A stretch of 64,000 nucleotides of DNA from Serratia nematodiphila DZ0503SBS1 (lineage in GTDB: Bacteria; Pseudomonadota; Gammaproteobacteria; Enterobacterales; Enterobacteriaceae), in assembly GCF_000738675.1 (NCBI RefSeq), contig NZ_JPUX01000001.1:558001-622000 (forward strand), given 5' to 3'. The position numbers and the translations under genes are program-made. Each line of letters opens with the position of its first letter. Position 1 is the stretch's first letter. This document shows positions 7,724 through 16,923 of this stretch, one piece after another. The notes under the pieces were generated by a model. It did no database searches and was not told where the DNA came from. It saw only the letters and a program-made list of their open reading frames with translations.

Positions 7724-9316
7724 TCAGTATATCTCAACAGTGTATGCTCTCCCTCTCGTGTTATCGCATGATTGGATAGTCATGAAGTAATCATGTTGCG
7801 AATAACCACGAGGGAGACCAAAATAGCCATTCCTAGAACGGGGGGCAACATAAAGCGCGCTGTGTGAAAACATCCGGATAATGCCCAAGTACCCCTGACT
7901 GATTAACTGATCCAGCACTGGGGTAAGCCGTTCAATTCGTCTGAGACGATGCGGGCCATACTTCTCCAGATCATTTTTCAGAATGGCGCATCCGCCGTTT
8001 TGCCTTATTCTATTCTCTATCCATGAGTATAACTCCCGGACGTCCTGTTCAAACTGGAAACGCTCTGACATAGGATAAAATAGTTGGCTGGCCTGATTTA
8101 GATACCAATCCATTATTTTAATTGCGCACGCTACAGTTTCCGGCTGAATTTCCTCCGAGTTGCCCTGGTAAAAGTACTGGAGCAAGGCTGCGATCCTCAG
8201 TGCGTTAGAGCTTGCTTTTGATACAATATCCCTGATATGTCCCCATTCATTTTCTGGCGCCATTTTCCTTTCGGTGTTTGCTCGATAGTCTTTCCAGATT
8301 TCCAGTGCTTCTGGCATGAGCGATAATTTTTTCTTTTGAGTGACACCATCGGGGCGTGGAATTACATTCAACGCCAGAAGTTCAATAACTCTTTCATGGA
8401 AAGTTTCCAGGTCGTATTCTGCAGCAATCGTTGCCCGATTACCCTGGCGAGTTCCAATTGAACTTTCAACCCAGGAAAAAAGAAAGCGTGACATAAACCC
8501 ACTGGCTCGTGCCGCGACACCATGTTTGTTTACGTAATCCATGAATACGCCCGGTTGAGACATTAACGAAAATGTCAGGCATGGTGTTATCTGATATATT
8601 TCTCCGTCAGCGCGACGAAAATCAAACATCTCACCATCCCAGGCTTTATTAAGCAGGCCTGGGGTGTTTTTCAGGTAACTCCTAAAAAACGTAATGGCTT
8701 CGTCAGAAATAAATCCGGCTTCGGGATGCTCACTGAGACCTTCCACAAGTGCTTTGAGAGTGGTGTCTTCATAAATGAAATTAGGCCTGAATGGGCGTTG
8801 CGGTTCATTCTCTGCGTGTTTATTTATTGCCTGCTCTTCATTCTCACCAGTGTAGCCTTTCCGTATCGCTTGCCTGAGATTACTTTCCAGAGCCTGCTGA
8901 CGAATTTTCCAGAGTTTAAACTGATGTTTATAGTCAGCGATGTGTTGCTCGTATTGCTCTATAAGACTTGATGCGAATGCGTAACACGGTTTCATGACCT
9001 GTTTGTTGATGGTTGTTTTCCCCTCTCCTGATTCCGCAATGGTCATCAGGTAAAGTGAGCAGGGTTCGGCCATATTGGTGTGGGGCTGTATGACTTCAAT
9101 TAATGACTGACAGGATAATGATATAGCTGCCAGCACAACATTACCAATCAGCTCCACCGGGATCTGGGAATTGTTATGCAATGACTGAATGACATTTCGA
9201 AGAACCGGCGGAAAAGACTGGACCGGATAAGACAGAGGTATATTTTTCACTGGGCGGTATTGCAACCCCGGCTGATTTGCCAAACTTGCATTATACAGTT
9301 CTAGGGGTAAATTCAT
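7724..9316 (-). CDS. DUF3987 protein (YfjI-type, island primase/helicase-like)
   Basis: A 530-residue protein starting at ATG 9316, where AAGGA stands five bases upstream; an upstream in-frame start at 9361 is weaker. It matches the DUF3987/YfjI family. A Walker A-like ESGEGKTT lies at residues 95-102 and an acidic FISDEAITFF near 195-205 could be Walker B, so an ATP-driven DNA-processing role is plausible. Family members lie beside alpA and Gp2-type genes in CP4-57-like islands and are thought to act in element replication. Function is not experimentally settled. Confidence 0.85.
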   Translation of the reverse strand: MNLPLELYNASLANQPGLQYRPVKNIPLSYPVQSFPPVLRNVIQSLHNNSQIPVELIGNVVLAAISLSCQSLIEVIQPHTNMAEPCSLYLMTIAESGEGKTTINKQVMKPCYAFASSLIEQYEQHIADYKHQFKLWKIRQQALESNLRQAIRKGYTGENEEQAINKHAENEPQRPFRPNFIYEDTTLKALVEGLSEHPEAGFISDEAITFFRSYLKNTPGLLNKAWDGEMFDFRRADGEIYQITPCLTFSLMSQPGVFMDYVNKHGVAARASGFMSRFLFSWVESSIGTRQGNRATIAAEYDLETFHERVIELLALNVIPRPDGVTQKKKLSLMPEALEIWKDYRANTERKMAPENEWGHIRDIVSKASSNALRIAALLQYFYQGNSEEIQPETVACAIKIMDWYLNQASQLFYPMSERFQFEQDVRELYSWIENRIRQNGGCAILKNDLEKYGPHRLRRIERLTPVLDQLISQGYLGIIRMFSHSALYVAPRSRNGYFGLPRGYSQHDYFMTIQSCDNTRGRAYTVEIY

Positions 9317-9450
9317 CGTCCTTGTTCCTTCGTCATTCTGTAGCATGGCAACACATTTCAAACAGCATAAAGCAGAACCTGAGGGTTATGGTAGCGTTAG
9401 CGTGCCTTGTACGCATGCTGAAACCGTTATCAGGTAAATAATCGCAAAGA

Positions 9451-9648
9451 TCATTTGCCGTTACTGACGGCTATGCATTCAACAAAGCAGACAATACCCG
9501 GGCATTCTAGTTCTGCGGCGATATCTTCCAGTAGCTGTACCGGATATACGCAAGCACTGTTGCAGGATATAGCACGTTGCATCGTTGACTGAACATGAGG
9601 GATGAATGTGACACAGCAGACAGTACAGACGACTTCATCTTCCCCCAA
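9451..9648 (-). CDS. Possible small cysteine-rich protein
   Basis: A 65-residue frame starting at a TTG, with nine or so cysteines including VCTVCC and CPGIVC spacing that could bind zinc or form disulfides. The frame stays open upstream for another 30 codons with a further two cysteines, but no ATG, so it may be a decayed or mis-started gene. It is the only candidate in the 400-base gap between the YfjI-type gene and cdiB; the rest of the gap should contain the cdiB promoter. No family recognised. Confidence 0.25.
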   Translation of the reverse strand: MGEDEVVCTVCCVTFIPHVQSTMQRAISCNSACVYPVQLLEDIAAELECPGIVCFVECIAVSNGK

Positions 9649-9716
9649 AACATAATTAGCTTGCTTTTTGCTCTTGCAGGCGGATAATTCGCCAAAATTA
9701 CATACCCTTACACTTT

Positions 9717-11462
9717 ATGAAATGGATTTTCATGAAAAGGACCTTTCTTTCGCACGGATCCACATCGAAGGCGTTGAGCCACGTTCTCGCGGGTGTTCTT
9801 TTCACTGGCACTTTCCCGGGCATGGCCGCCACACCCTCTGATACCCCTGAGCGGGCCGCTTCCGCCATTGATGCCCGCGAGCAGCAGCGCCAGCAGGCGC
9901 GCGAGCGCGCCCTGCTTGAACAGAACACCCCACAGGCCGATGCGCGCCTTTCCCGTCCCGAGGCCGTGTTACCGGATTATCCGGTCAATGAGTCCCCCTG
10001 CTTCACCATCAACCGGCTTGCCCTGGTCGGGGACGCGGCCGACCGCTTTCAGTGGGCGCTGGACGCCGCAGCAGATGCCAAAGGCCGCTGTCTGGGTAGC
10101 CAGGGCATTGTGCTTGCCATTAATAAAGTACAGAACGCCATCCTGGCCAAAGGCTATGTCACCACGCGGGTGATGGCACAGGAGCAGGACCTGACCAGCG
10201 GCGTGTTGACGCTCACGCTACAACCGGGGCGTATTGGTGACATTCGCTTTGAGGAGCCGGTCTCCTGGCGTGGACGGCTGTGGAACGCTATTCCGGCCTC
10301 GCGCGGCGATATCCTCAACCTGCGTGATATCGAACAGGGGCTGGAGAACTTCAGACGAGTGCCCAGCGCCAATGCCGACATAAAAATCGTGCCTGGCGCC
10401 CAGGAGGCCACCAGTGACCTGCAGGTCAACTGGCACGAGGGGCGGCCGATACGGCTCAGTCTGGGGCTTGACGACAGCGGTTCCAAAAGCACCGGGCGCT
10501 ATCTCGGTTCGGCTACCCTGGCACTTGATGCGCCGTTTGCGCAAAATGACCTTTTCTACGCCAACATCGGCAAGGATGTGTTTCAGCACGGGCCGTTTGG
10601 CAACCGTTCACATACGCTGAATTACTTCTTCCCGGTGGGATATTGGGCCTTCTCGGCCAATTACAACGACTACACCTACCATCAGAACATCCCTAACGCC
10701 AACGAGGTGCTGCGCTATAGCGGCAAGAGCGACAACATTCAGTTGACCGTCTCCCGATTGCTCTACCGCGACCAGTCGCACAAGACCACGCTCAACCTGC
10801 GCGGCTACCGCAAACATTCCACTAACGCCGTGGACGACGTTGATATTGCGTCGCAAAAACGTCGGACCGCCGGCTGGGAGCTGGGGCTGAATCAGCGCAG
10901 CTATTTCGGCACCACTACGCTGGACGCCAATATCAACTGGCGCCGCGGCACCGGCGCATTCAATGCCCTGCCTGCGCCGGAAGAATCGCGTCACGAAGGC
11001 AGTGCGCGTACCGGCATTTTGCTCGGCGACCTGGGTATCAACCGGCCTTTCTCCTGGGGTGAGCAGCCCTGGCGGGTTTATACCAGCGTGCGGGGCCAGT
11101 GGAGCCCGAATGCGTTGACGCCGCAGGAGCGGATGGCCATTGGCGGGCGTTACACGGTGCGCGGCTTTGACGGCGAGCAGATGCTGTCCGGCGAAAAAGG
11201 GCTGCTGTGGCGCAACGAAATCGCCTGGAATGTGTTTTCTCGCGGGCACGAACTGTACCTGGCTGCCGACTACGGCCGGGTTGACGGCCCGGGCACCCGC
11301 TACCTGGTGGGTCATCAGTTGGCGGGCAGTGCGCTTGGTGTGCGCGGCGCGCTGTGGGGGCGATTCAGCTATGATCTGTTTGCTGGCGTGCCGCTGTACA
11401 AGCCAGCAGGGTTCCATACCTCCGGTGCGACCGCGGGTTTTAGCGTAAATCTGGAAATCTGA
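9717..11462 (+). CDS. cdiB: CdiB/ShlB-type two-partner secretion transporter (Omp85 family)
   Basis: A 581-residue outer-membrane TpsB protein that exports its TpsA partner. It has a signal peptide (cleavage near residue 38), a linker, POTRA domains (about 95-250, beginning FTINRLALVGD), and a C-terminal beta-barrel containing VRGFDGE near residue 481, the conserved lid-lock motif of FhaC-like transporters. The barrel ends in a hydrophobic strand. A second in-frame ATG at 9732 is an alternative start. The partner gene begins 68 bases downstream but is truncated, so the transporter is probably an orphan here. Confidence 0.9.
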   Translation: MKWIFMKRTFLSHGSTSKALSHVLAGVLFTGTFPGMAATPSDTPERAASAIDAREQQRQQARERALLEQNTPQADARLSRPEAVLPDYPVNESPCFTINRLALVGDAADRFQWALDAAADAKGRCLGSQGIVLAINKVQNAILAKGYVTTRVMAQEQDLTSGVLTLTLQPGRIGDIRFEEPVSWRGRLWNAIPASRGDILNLRDIEQGLENFRRVPSANADIKIVPGAQEATSDLQVNWHEGRPIRLSLGLDDSGSKSTGRYLGSATLALDAPFAQNDLFYANIGKDVFQHGPFGNRSHTLNYFFPVGYWAFSANYNDYTYHQNIPNANEVLRYSGKSDNIQLTVSRLLYRDQSHKTTLNLRGYRKHSTNAVDDVDIASQKRRTAGWELGLNQRSYFGTTTLDANINWRRGTGAFNALPAPEESRHEGSARTGILLGDLGINRPFSWGEQPWRVYTSVRGQWSPNALTPQERMAIGGRYTVRGFDGEQMLSGEKGLLWRNEIAWNVFSRGHELYLAADYGRVDGPGTRYLVGHQLAGSALGVRGALWGRFSYDLFAGVPLYKPAGFHTSGATAGFSVNLEI

Positions 11463-11530
11463 ACATCGCGATACCGGCAGCATTGCTGACACCGATCTAA
11501 ACGGACTGACTTTTCTCACGGATGTGACCC

Positions 11531-13015
11531 ATGAACAAACATTGCTATCGCCTTATCTTCAGCCGCACCCACGGGGAGCTGCGGGTGGTGTCCGAACTGG
11601 CTCGCAGCTGCAGCAGCGAACCGGGGCAGCGCATCGGTTCAGGAATAACGGCTGGGAGTCGTCTGTGGGTCACCGTGCGTCGGTCAGTGTGGCTGCTGGG
11701 GCTGCTCATGTTCGCCGGCCCCGTCATGGCAGACGGCATTGTCGCGGACGGCGGTGCCAATCCTTCCCAGCGGCCGGAGGTCATCAATACCCAGAACGGC
11801 TTGCCGCAGGTCAACATCACCGCCCCCAACCAGGCTGGGGTCTCACATAACCAGTATCAGCAGTTCGATGTCGACGCCAAAGGCGCCATCCTCAACAACT
11901 CGGCGGTGATGACCTCGACCCAGATGGCCGGGATGATCCAGGGTAACCCTAACCTCAATCCCAATTCCGCGCCGGCGCGCGTCATCCTCAACGAAGTCAA
12001 CAGCAACAATCCCAGCCAGCTGCGCGGTTTTATGGAAGTGGCCGGCGGCAAGGCGCAGGTGATTGTGGCCAACCCCGCCGGCATTGTCTGCAACGGCTGC
12101 GGCACCATCAACGCCGGGCGCATGACCCTGACCACCGGCAAGCCGCAACTGAACGCCGACGGCAGCCTGGCGGGCTACCAGGTTGAGCGCGGCGTGGTGC
12201 GCATCGAGGGTGGCGGACTCAACGGCGATGCCCGTCATGATACCGAGTACGTCGACATTCTGGCGCGCGCGGTGGAAGTCAACGCCGGCGTCTGGGCTAA
12301 AGAAGGCGTGTCGGTGGTGGCCGGTCGTAATCGCGTGAGCGCGGACGGCAAAACCGCAACAAAGCTTTCGGACGACGGCAGTACCAGACCAGAGCTTGCC
12401 ATCGATATGGGGCAGATGGGCGGCATGTACAGCGGCAGTATCCGCATGATTGGCACCGAGGCCGGCGTCGGCGTACGTAATCAGGGCGGACAGGTCCGGG
12501 CGGGCAAAACGCTCACCGTGAGCAGCGAAGGCAAGCTCAGTTGGCGGTCTGATACGCCGGATGCGGCCACGCAGGCCGGCGGCGATATCCAACTGGCGGC
12601 AAAAGGTGACATTGAGACGCACGGGAAAGTGTATAGCGGTGGCCAACTGGCCGTGCAGAGTCGCGAGGGGATGTTAACGCAGTCCGGAACGCTGGCGGCG
12701 GCCGGGGATGTGCACCTGAACGCCGCGCGTGGCATCCAGAGCAGCGGCCACCTGCTGGCGGGCAGTAATGCCGACAGCACGCTGGTCCAGGATGCCAACC
12801 TGCAGCTCGAAAGCACGGGCGATGTACTCGGTGATCGAGCAGTCCCGATCAGGAAGAGCGGGCGCGGTGATCGGCACAGTGGGCAGGACCAACAGGTCGT
12901 ATCGGGACAGCGCGCGATCATAGGCTGCGACAGCCCGGCGCGCGATGTTCTGGGCCTTGGCGTAGTAACGGCCGTTGTAGCGCTCCAGGCCGAACTGACC
13001 GACCATCATGCATAG
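11531..13015 (+). pseudogene. cdiA: Truncated CdiA/filamentous hemagglutinin (TpsA) exoprotein
   Basis: The N-terminal part of a CdiA-type adhesin. It has an extended signal peptide (residues 1-67, MNKHCYRLIFSRTHGEL then WVTVRRSVWLLGLLM), the two-partner secretion domain (about 75-310, with NPAGIVCNGCGTINAGR) and the first FHA repeats. Homology stops near residue 432 (base about 12826), after LQLESTGDV. From there the frame reads antisense through an amidase gene and ends at 13015. CdiA proteins are normally about 3000 residues or more, so over 80% is lost, including the receptor-binding region, toxin domain and cdiI. The remaining product would have no toxic function. Confidence 0.9.
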
Positions 13016-14143
13016 CTTGAGCGAAGGCGACAGGGCATCTGTCTGCTCACGCCAATGGGCATGCTTGTCCAACAAGCCGACGTCGTAGAGCCCTTTCCAG
13101 TTGAAGCCCGCGCCGTTGGCGTGCATCATCTGCGCGGTTAACCCTTCGCAGCCGATAGGGCTCCAGAGGGCACCGGCCAGCTTATGCTCCGGCACCGACA
13201 CTTCGCCGACCACGGCCCCCAGTTTTTCCAGCCGCGCAATAGCGGCACGCACCTTGCTGGCCACCTTTGGATCGAGGTTAGGCAACTGGAAGCCTTCGCT
13301 GAGAATGCCGATCTTCAGGCCCTCGACACCTCGGTTCAAGGCCTCGGTATAGGCCTCGACCTTCGGTGCATACTGGCGCGGATCCAGCCCGTCTGCCCCT
13401 GCAATGACTTCGAGCATCAGGGCGTTGTCGCGCACGTTGGCAGTAATGGGCCCCGCATGGTCGATGGTCGCCTCGATCTGCATGATGCCTGTATAGGGCA
13501 CTAGGCCAAGGGTCGGCTTCATGCCGTAAGCTCCGCAGAGCGCCGACGGGATGCGGATGGACCCTCCCTGGTCGGCGCCGATCGCCATGTCGACTTCACC
13601 AGCAGCCACCAGTGCGCCACTGCCGGAGGAGGAGCCGCCGGCAGCGTGGCCATGCCGGCGCGGGTTGTGTACCGGGGCGGGATCGGAGGTGTGGCTGCCG
13701 CCGGACAGGCAGAAATGCTCGCAGGTAGCCTTGCCGAGGATAGTGGCGCCAGCATCAAGCAGACGGGTGGTCACAGTGGCGTCGAAGGACGGGATGAAAC
13801 CTTCCAAAGTTGAGGAGCCGTTCATCATCGGCACGCCGGCCAGCGCCACGTTGTCCTTGAGTACGACCGTTCGACCAGCCAGCGGCCCTTCTGCAGCACC
13901 GCGCACTTCCGTTTTGCAGGCCCAGGCGTTGTAGGGGTTCTGGTCGCCTGCAGGCCGGTGGCCGGAGGCACGAGGGTAGCGTACTTCCGGAATGTCGTCG
14001 GGCAGTTCATCGATCAGGTCATAGGCGTCGAAATTGGCCTGCATCACGGCCAGGTACTCGGCAGACTGCTCAGGCGTCAGCGGCATGTGCAATCGGTTGG
14101 CGAGCTGCTGGAGTTCTTCGGTAGTCGGGCGTTCGATAGCCAT
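12806..14143 (-). pseudogene. Amidase (nitrile-hydratase-associated type), C-terminus lost
   Basis: An amidase-signature enzyme that hydrolyses amides to acids and ammonia. The start ATG at 14143 follows AGGA. The Ser-cisSer-Lys triad is at Lys96 (VVLKDNVA), Ser171 (GGSSSGSG) and Ser195 (GGSIRIP), the same numbering as the Rhodococcus amidase that partners nitrile hydratase. Homology runs to YIARAFE (residue about 446); about 60-70 C-terminal residues are replaced by sequence antisense to cdiA, and the frame continues to 12674. The C-terminal part packs on the catalytic core, so activity is doubtful. The gene is the left edge of the foreign segment. Confidence 0.88.
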
Positions 14144-14319
14144 AAAAATTTCCTGTTTATCGTTTCCTGTTTCCCACTGGGCCGGCAAAAGCCCAATCAG
14201 AGGTCGGGCGCTGCCTCCGCCATGCTGGCAGAGACGAACACTCATTTGATCGGTGGACGGTTTGGTCCCGTTTCGGGATCAATCCTCAAGGGGCGCGAAC
14301 TCTCGGTCTTGAGTCTCGG

Positions 14320-14823
14320 CTACCGTGGAGACGGGGCCTCTGGTTTGTTTGGCCAGGAAATCCCGACGCTCTTCATCCCCTTGGCCACATCCATCTCGGG
14401 ATGGGCGAGGACGACGTCGCGATAGGAAGGGCTGCCGATGATGGCTGGCTTGAATTTGACAAGGAAGTCGTTGACTTCTTTTCGCAGTTCCTGCGGCAGT
14501 GCATAGTCGTCGTAGCATTCTTCCAGGCAATCCAGCACGGCCTGCCAGTGCACTTCAGTGAGCCCCATGCCGCGGTGCGCGGTCACCATGTCGCGACCGC
14601 GATACACGGTGTTGCCGCCCCAATGCTTGCACAGGAAGTCGACGAAGTTGATGTGCTCCTTCTGAAAGGTCTATTCGGACATATGCGCCCAGATATGTCC
14701 GATGGCCGGGTGCGCCATGGTCTTTCTCAGAACGGCACCGGCGAACTGGTGGATGACGTCATAGCCACCCAGTCGCGTATAGAGTGAGAGTTGTTGTTCG
14801 TTGGGCGGTTGCTGGTCAGTCAT
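14320..14823 (-). pseudogene. Group 1 truncated hemoglobin with in-frame stop
   Basis: The start is ATG 14823, and the frame would give 167 residues, but codon 51 is TAG at 14671-14673. Both sides match the truncated hemoglobin family (TrHbN): YTRLGGYDVIHQFAG and HPAIGHIWAHMSE before the stop, and FVDFLCKHWGG, YRGRDMVTAHRGM with the proximal His after it. The frame does not shift, so a single base change explains the stop. Such proteins bind O2 and detoxify nitric oxide. The N-terminal 50 residues lack the heme ligand. Restart downstream, readthrough or sequencing error are alternatives to decay. Confidence 0.82.
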
Positions 14824-15219
14824 GGTCAGGCTTCTCCGCATCGATATGGGGGATCGCACGCTCCTGGCTCTAGGCGAGGAACTGCTGTGCGGCTCAACGC
14901 AGGCCCCCTTTGACAGGACTGAGAGCAAAACCTGTACTGCAGGAGCCCGGCTGTAGCAGCTTCCATATTCGTCCAGGCTGTCCACCGCTGCATGGTTCTG
15001 CGGGACAACCGTTTGGTAAAACGGGACAGATTGCCAATTGCCATTGCCAAGTGCGGCAGTGCTTAATGTGGGCCAACTGGGCGTGGAGATAAATGGAAAT
15101 ACCGCGCGTCTCAGAGCGACATTACGATTCCAGGTATGAGCGTTTTCAGACCTGGGCTCTGGGGAGCGGCCATGGATTTCATGAATAGAGCGGGCATCCA
15201 GCTTGCGTACCTGGTTCGA
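14824..15219. other. Non-coding gap
   Basis: About 395 bases between the hemoglobin pseudogene and the LysR-like gene, both leftward. It should hold the promoter for the hemoglobin-amidase pair. A short inverted repeat (CCAGGT...ACCTGG) lies at about 15130-15157, downstream of the LysR-like stop. Overlapping short frames here look like chance. Confidence 0.45.
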
Positions 15220-15909
15220 CTATTCGACCGACAGAGCCTGATCGACGTTACGTGCTCGCGCGATCAGGCGTTCGACATGAGGTGAGGAAGGCGCATTATG
15301 CGAACGTAGCAGATAGGTGCATAGACTGTCCGGAACGTCGGCCAACGGGCGCATAACAACGCCGAGCTTGCGTGCCGCATTGATGCGGGACTTTGCCGCG
15401 AAGCCGATTCCATACCCTGCGGCTACCAGAACGGCCATCAGTTCGAACGATTTCGCATGGTCAACCACGTTGAGTTTCGACGTTGCCGAGTTCAACAATT
15501 CCATAACCTGATGGCTTAGCGGCTCACAGTGATCCGCTGACCAAAGCACCAGAGGGTACTGCACGGCCTTCTCCAGCGTGATTTCTGCAAACTCCAGTAG
15601 CGGCGAGAGCGCTGGAACCGCCACAGCAATCTCATCATGCCACAGCAGCTCGTTTTGCAGCCCGGCCTCAGCGGGCGGTGCGACAGCAAATCCAAGATCG
15701 TAACGGCCATCCTTCACCCCGCTGACCTGCTCGGAAAACAAGGTCTCGGTAAGACATATCGCCGTGCCGGGCTCCTCTGCGCGCTGCTTCGCCAGGAGGT
15801 GGGTCAATGTTGCGGTGAAGGCTCCAAAGGAGACGGCGATCCGTATCGATTCAGGGGGTTGCTGGCATTGCATGGCTGGCTCTTCTGTAAAGAAGGATGC
15901 GGCAGACAA
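15220..15909 (-). CDS. LysR-type substrate-binding domain protein without DNA-binding domain
   Basis: A 229-residue protein that matches only the effector-binding half of LysR regulators, from IRIAVSFGAFTATLTHLL to the C-terminus, with the typical DLGFAVAPP and LVAAGYGIGF stretches. No helix-turn-helix precedes it: the frame begins about 15 residues before the domain, and an XRE-type regulator gene is divergent from it 70 bases away. It could be a ligand sensor acting with the XRE protein, or a remnant of a LysR gene. The intact frame and tidy intergenic palindromes favour a functional pair. Confidence 0.78.
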   Translation of the reverse strand: MSAASFFTEEPAMQCQQPPESIRIAVSFGAFTATLTHLLAKQRAEEPGTAICLTETLFSEQVSGVKDGRYDLGFAVAPPAEAGLQNELLWHDEIAVAVPALSPLLEFAEITLEKAVQYPLVLWSADHCEPLSHQVMELLNSATSKLNVVDHAKSFELMAVLVAAGYGIGFAAKSRINAARKLGVVMRPLADVPDSLCTYLLRSHNAPSSPHVERLIARARNVDQALSVE

Positions 15910-15930
15910 TGCCAGATAATAGCAGTCCGC

Positions 15931-15999
15931 GTTTAATTAAACGTGGTTTAATTTATGCTCTTATTTCACGCTTTTGTAGATGCAAAAGCGTGAAATAAG
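15931..15999. promoter_or_regulatory. Operator region between LysR-like and XRE genes
   Basis: Two palindromes in the divergent gap. GTTTAATTAAAC at 15931-15942 is followed by a related half-site GGTTTAATT at 15946-15954. A 17-bp perfect inverted repeat has arms CTTATTTCACGCTTTTG (15960-15976) and its complement (15983-15999) with a 6-base loop, and overlaps the XRE start codon at 15980. Position and symmetry suggest autoregulatory sites; the second could also hide the start in an RNA hairpin. Confidence 0.65.
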
Positions 16000-16306
16000 G
16001 CGAGGCCGGCCTACAGGCAGCACAAGTTTTGAGGCGGAGCCGGCCAGGGCGTTTGGGATGGCGGTAAAGGCGCTGAGGACGGAGCGCGGAACGGCCCAGG
16101 AGGCACTGGGAAACATGGCCGGAATCGAACGGGCGCACATGGGCAGGATCGAGCGGGGTGAGCACATGCCCACCCTGGCGCTGATCCTGCGCATTGCAGA
16201 AGCGCTGGAATGCAGCGCGGCTCTGCTTATCGAAGAGACAGAGAAGTGCCTGAAGCTCGTTCGCGCAGGCGTCATGGCGAATGAAGAACAGGCCGATCGC
16301 GTTTGA
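15980..16306 (+). CDS. XRE-family helix-turn-helix regulator
   Basis: A 108-residue protein with a Cro/C1-type helix-turn-helix at about residues 24-80: AFGMAVKALRTERGTAQEALG, then GIERAHMGRIERGEHMPTL as recognition helix, then LILRIAEALECSAALLIEE. A short basic N-terminus precedes it. It is divergent from a LysR-like protein that lacks its own DNA-binding domain, and its start codon lies inside a 17-bp palindrome. It probably represses its own promoter and perhaps the neighbour. Start at 15980 is uncertain because no strong ribosome site is visible. Confidence 0.8.
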   Translation: MQKREIRRGRPTGSTSFEAEPARAFGMAVKALRTERGTAQEALGNMAGIERAHMGRIERGEHMPTLALILRIAEALECSAALLIEETEKCLKLVRAGVMANEEQADRV

Positions 16307-16923
16307 TGCTCGCCATCAGATTACATCGGCGGCATCTACTCGACATTCTTCCAGGCGGATGCGGGAACTTTGTCCCACAGTTGACCATGGGTGATTTCTG
16401 CGCGGCGATGGTCGTATGCCCGGTCTTCCATGTGGCTATAGATCTGTTCGCGTTCTGTAGCCTGGTCGCCCTGTCCTGGTGGATACCACCTGGCTAGAGT
16501 GACATTATGAGCAGCGGCCGGATGCGCAATATGGAGTATGAATCGCTGTTTCCCGCCTTTTGAACCTCTTTTTCCCCTCGCGGGAGACCACCGCCACTCA
16601 GGGTCCCTATGGCAGCCTCTCACTGGCAAGTGGAGGTTTGACCAATCCGAACAGGCTGAAAAGCTGTACTTTAGGGAACGAACGCCCTTTGACCGCACGT
16701 ATGATGAAAACAAGCAAGCCAGGCTTTTGAGCCTGGCTTGCCTGGGACGTCTTTGCGTAGTAGCTACAACTTTGTTGGGGAGACGGGTAACGTTTGTTCG
16801 TCATTCAGGACTGAAAAATTATGCAGTTGAGCATTCCCGTTTCCATTGTCATGAGCGACTGTAACGTACTGTCAAGAGACTTTGATGCTCGCCGTTCGTT
16901 TTCTGACAGGCATCAGGCAAGAT
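16307..16923. other. Non-coding gap with hairpin and 13-bp direct repeat
   Basis: About 615 bases without a convincing gene. A hairpin with 11-bp arms (CAAGCCAGGCT, 16715-16725 and 16730-16740) could end transcription from either side but lacks a T-tract. TTTGATGCTCGCC occurs at 16302-16314 and again at 16881-16893, bracketing most of the gap. Short frames inside show no family resemblance. Confidence 0.45.

Noticed and set aside
10608..11519. 303-codon minus-strand frame opposite cdiB
   Set aside because: Shadow frame; cdiB barrel motifs are on the other strand.
16336..16713. 125-codon minus-strand frame in the gap after the XRE gene
   Set aside because: No start signal, no family resemblance and no support from neighbours.
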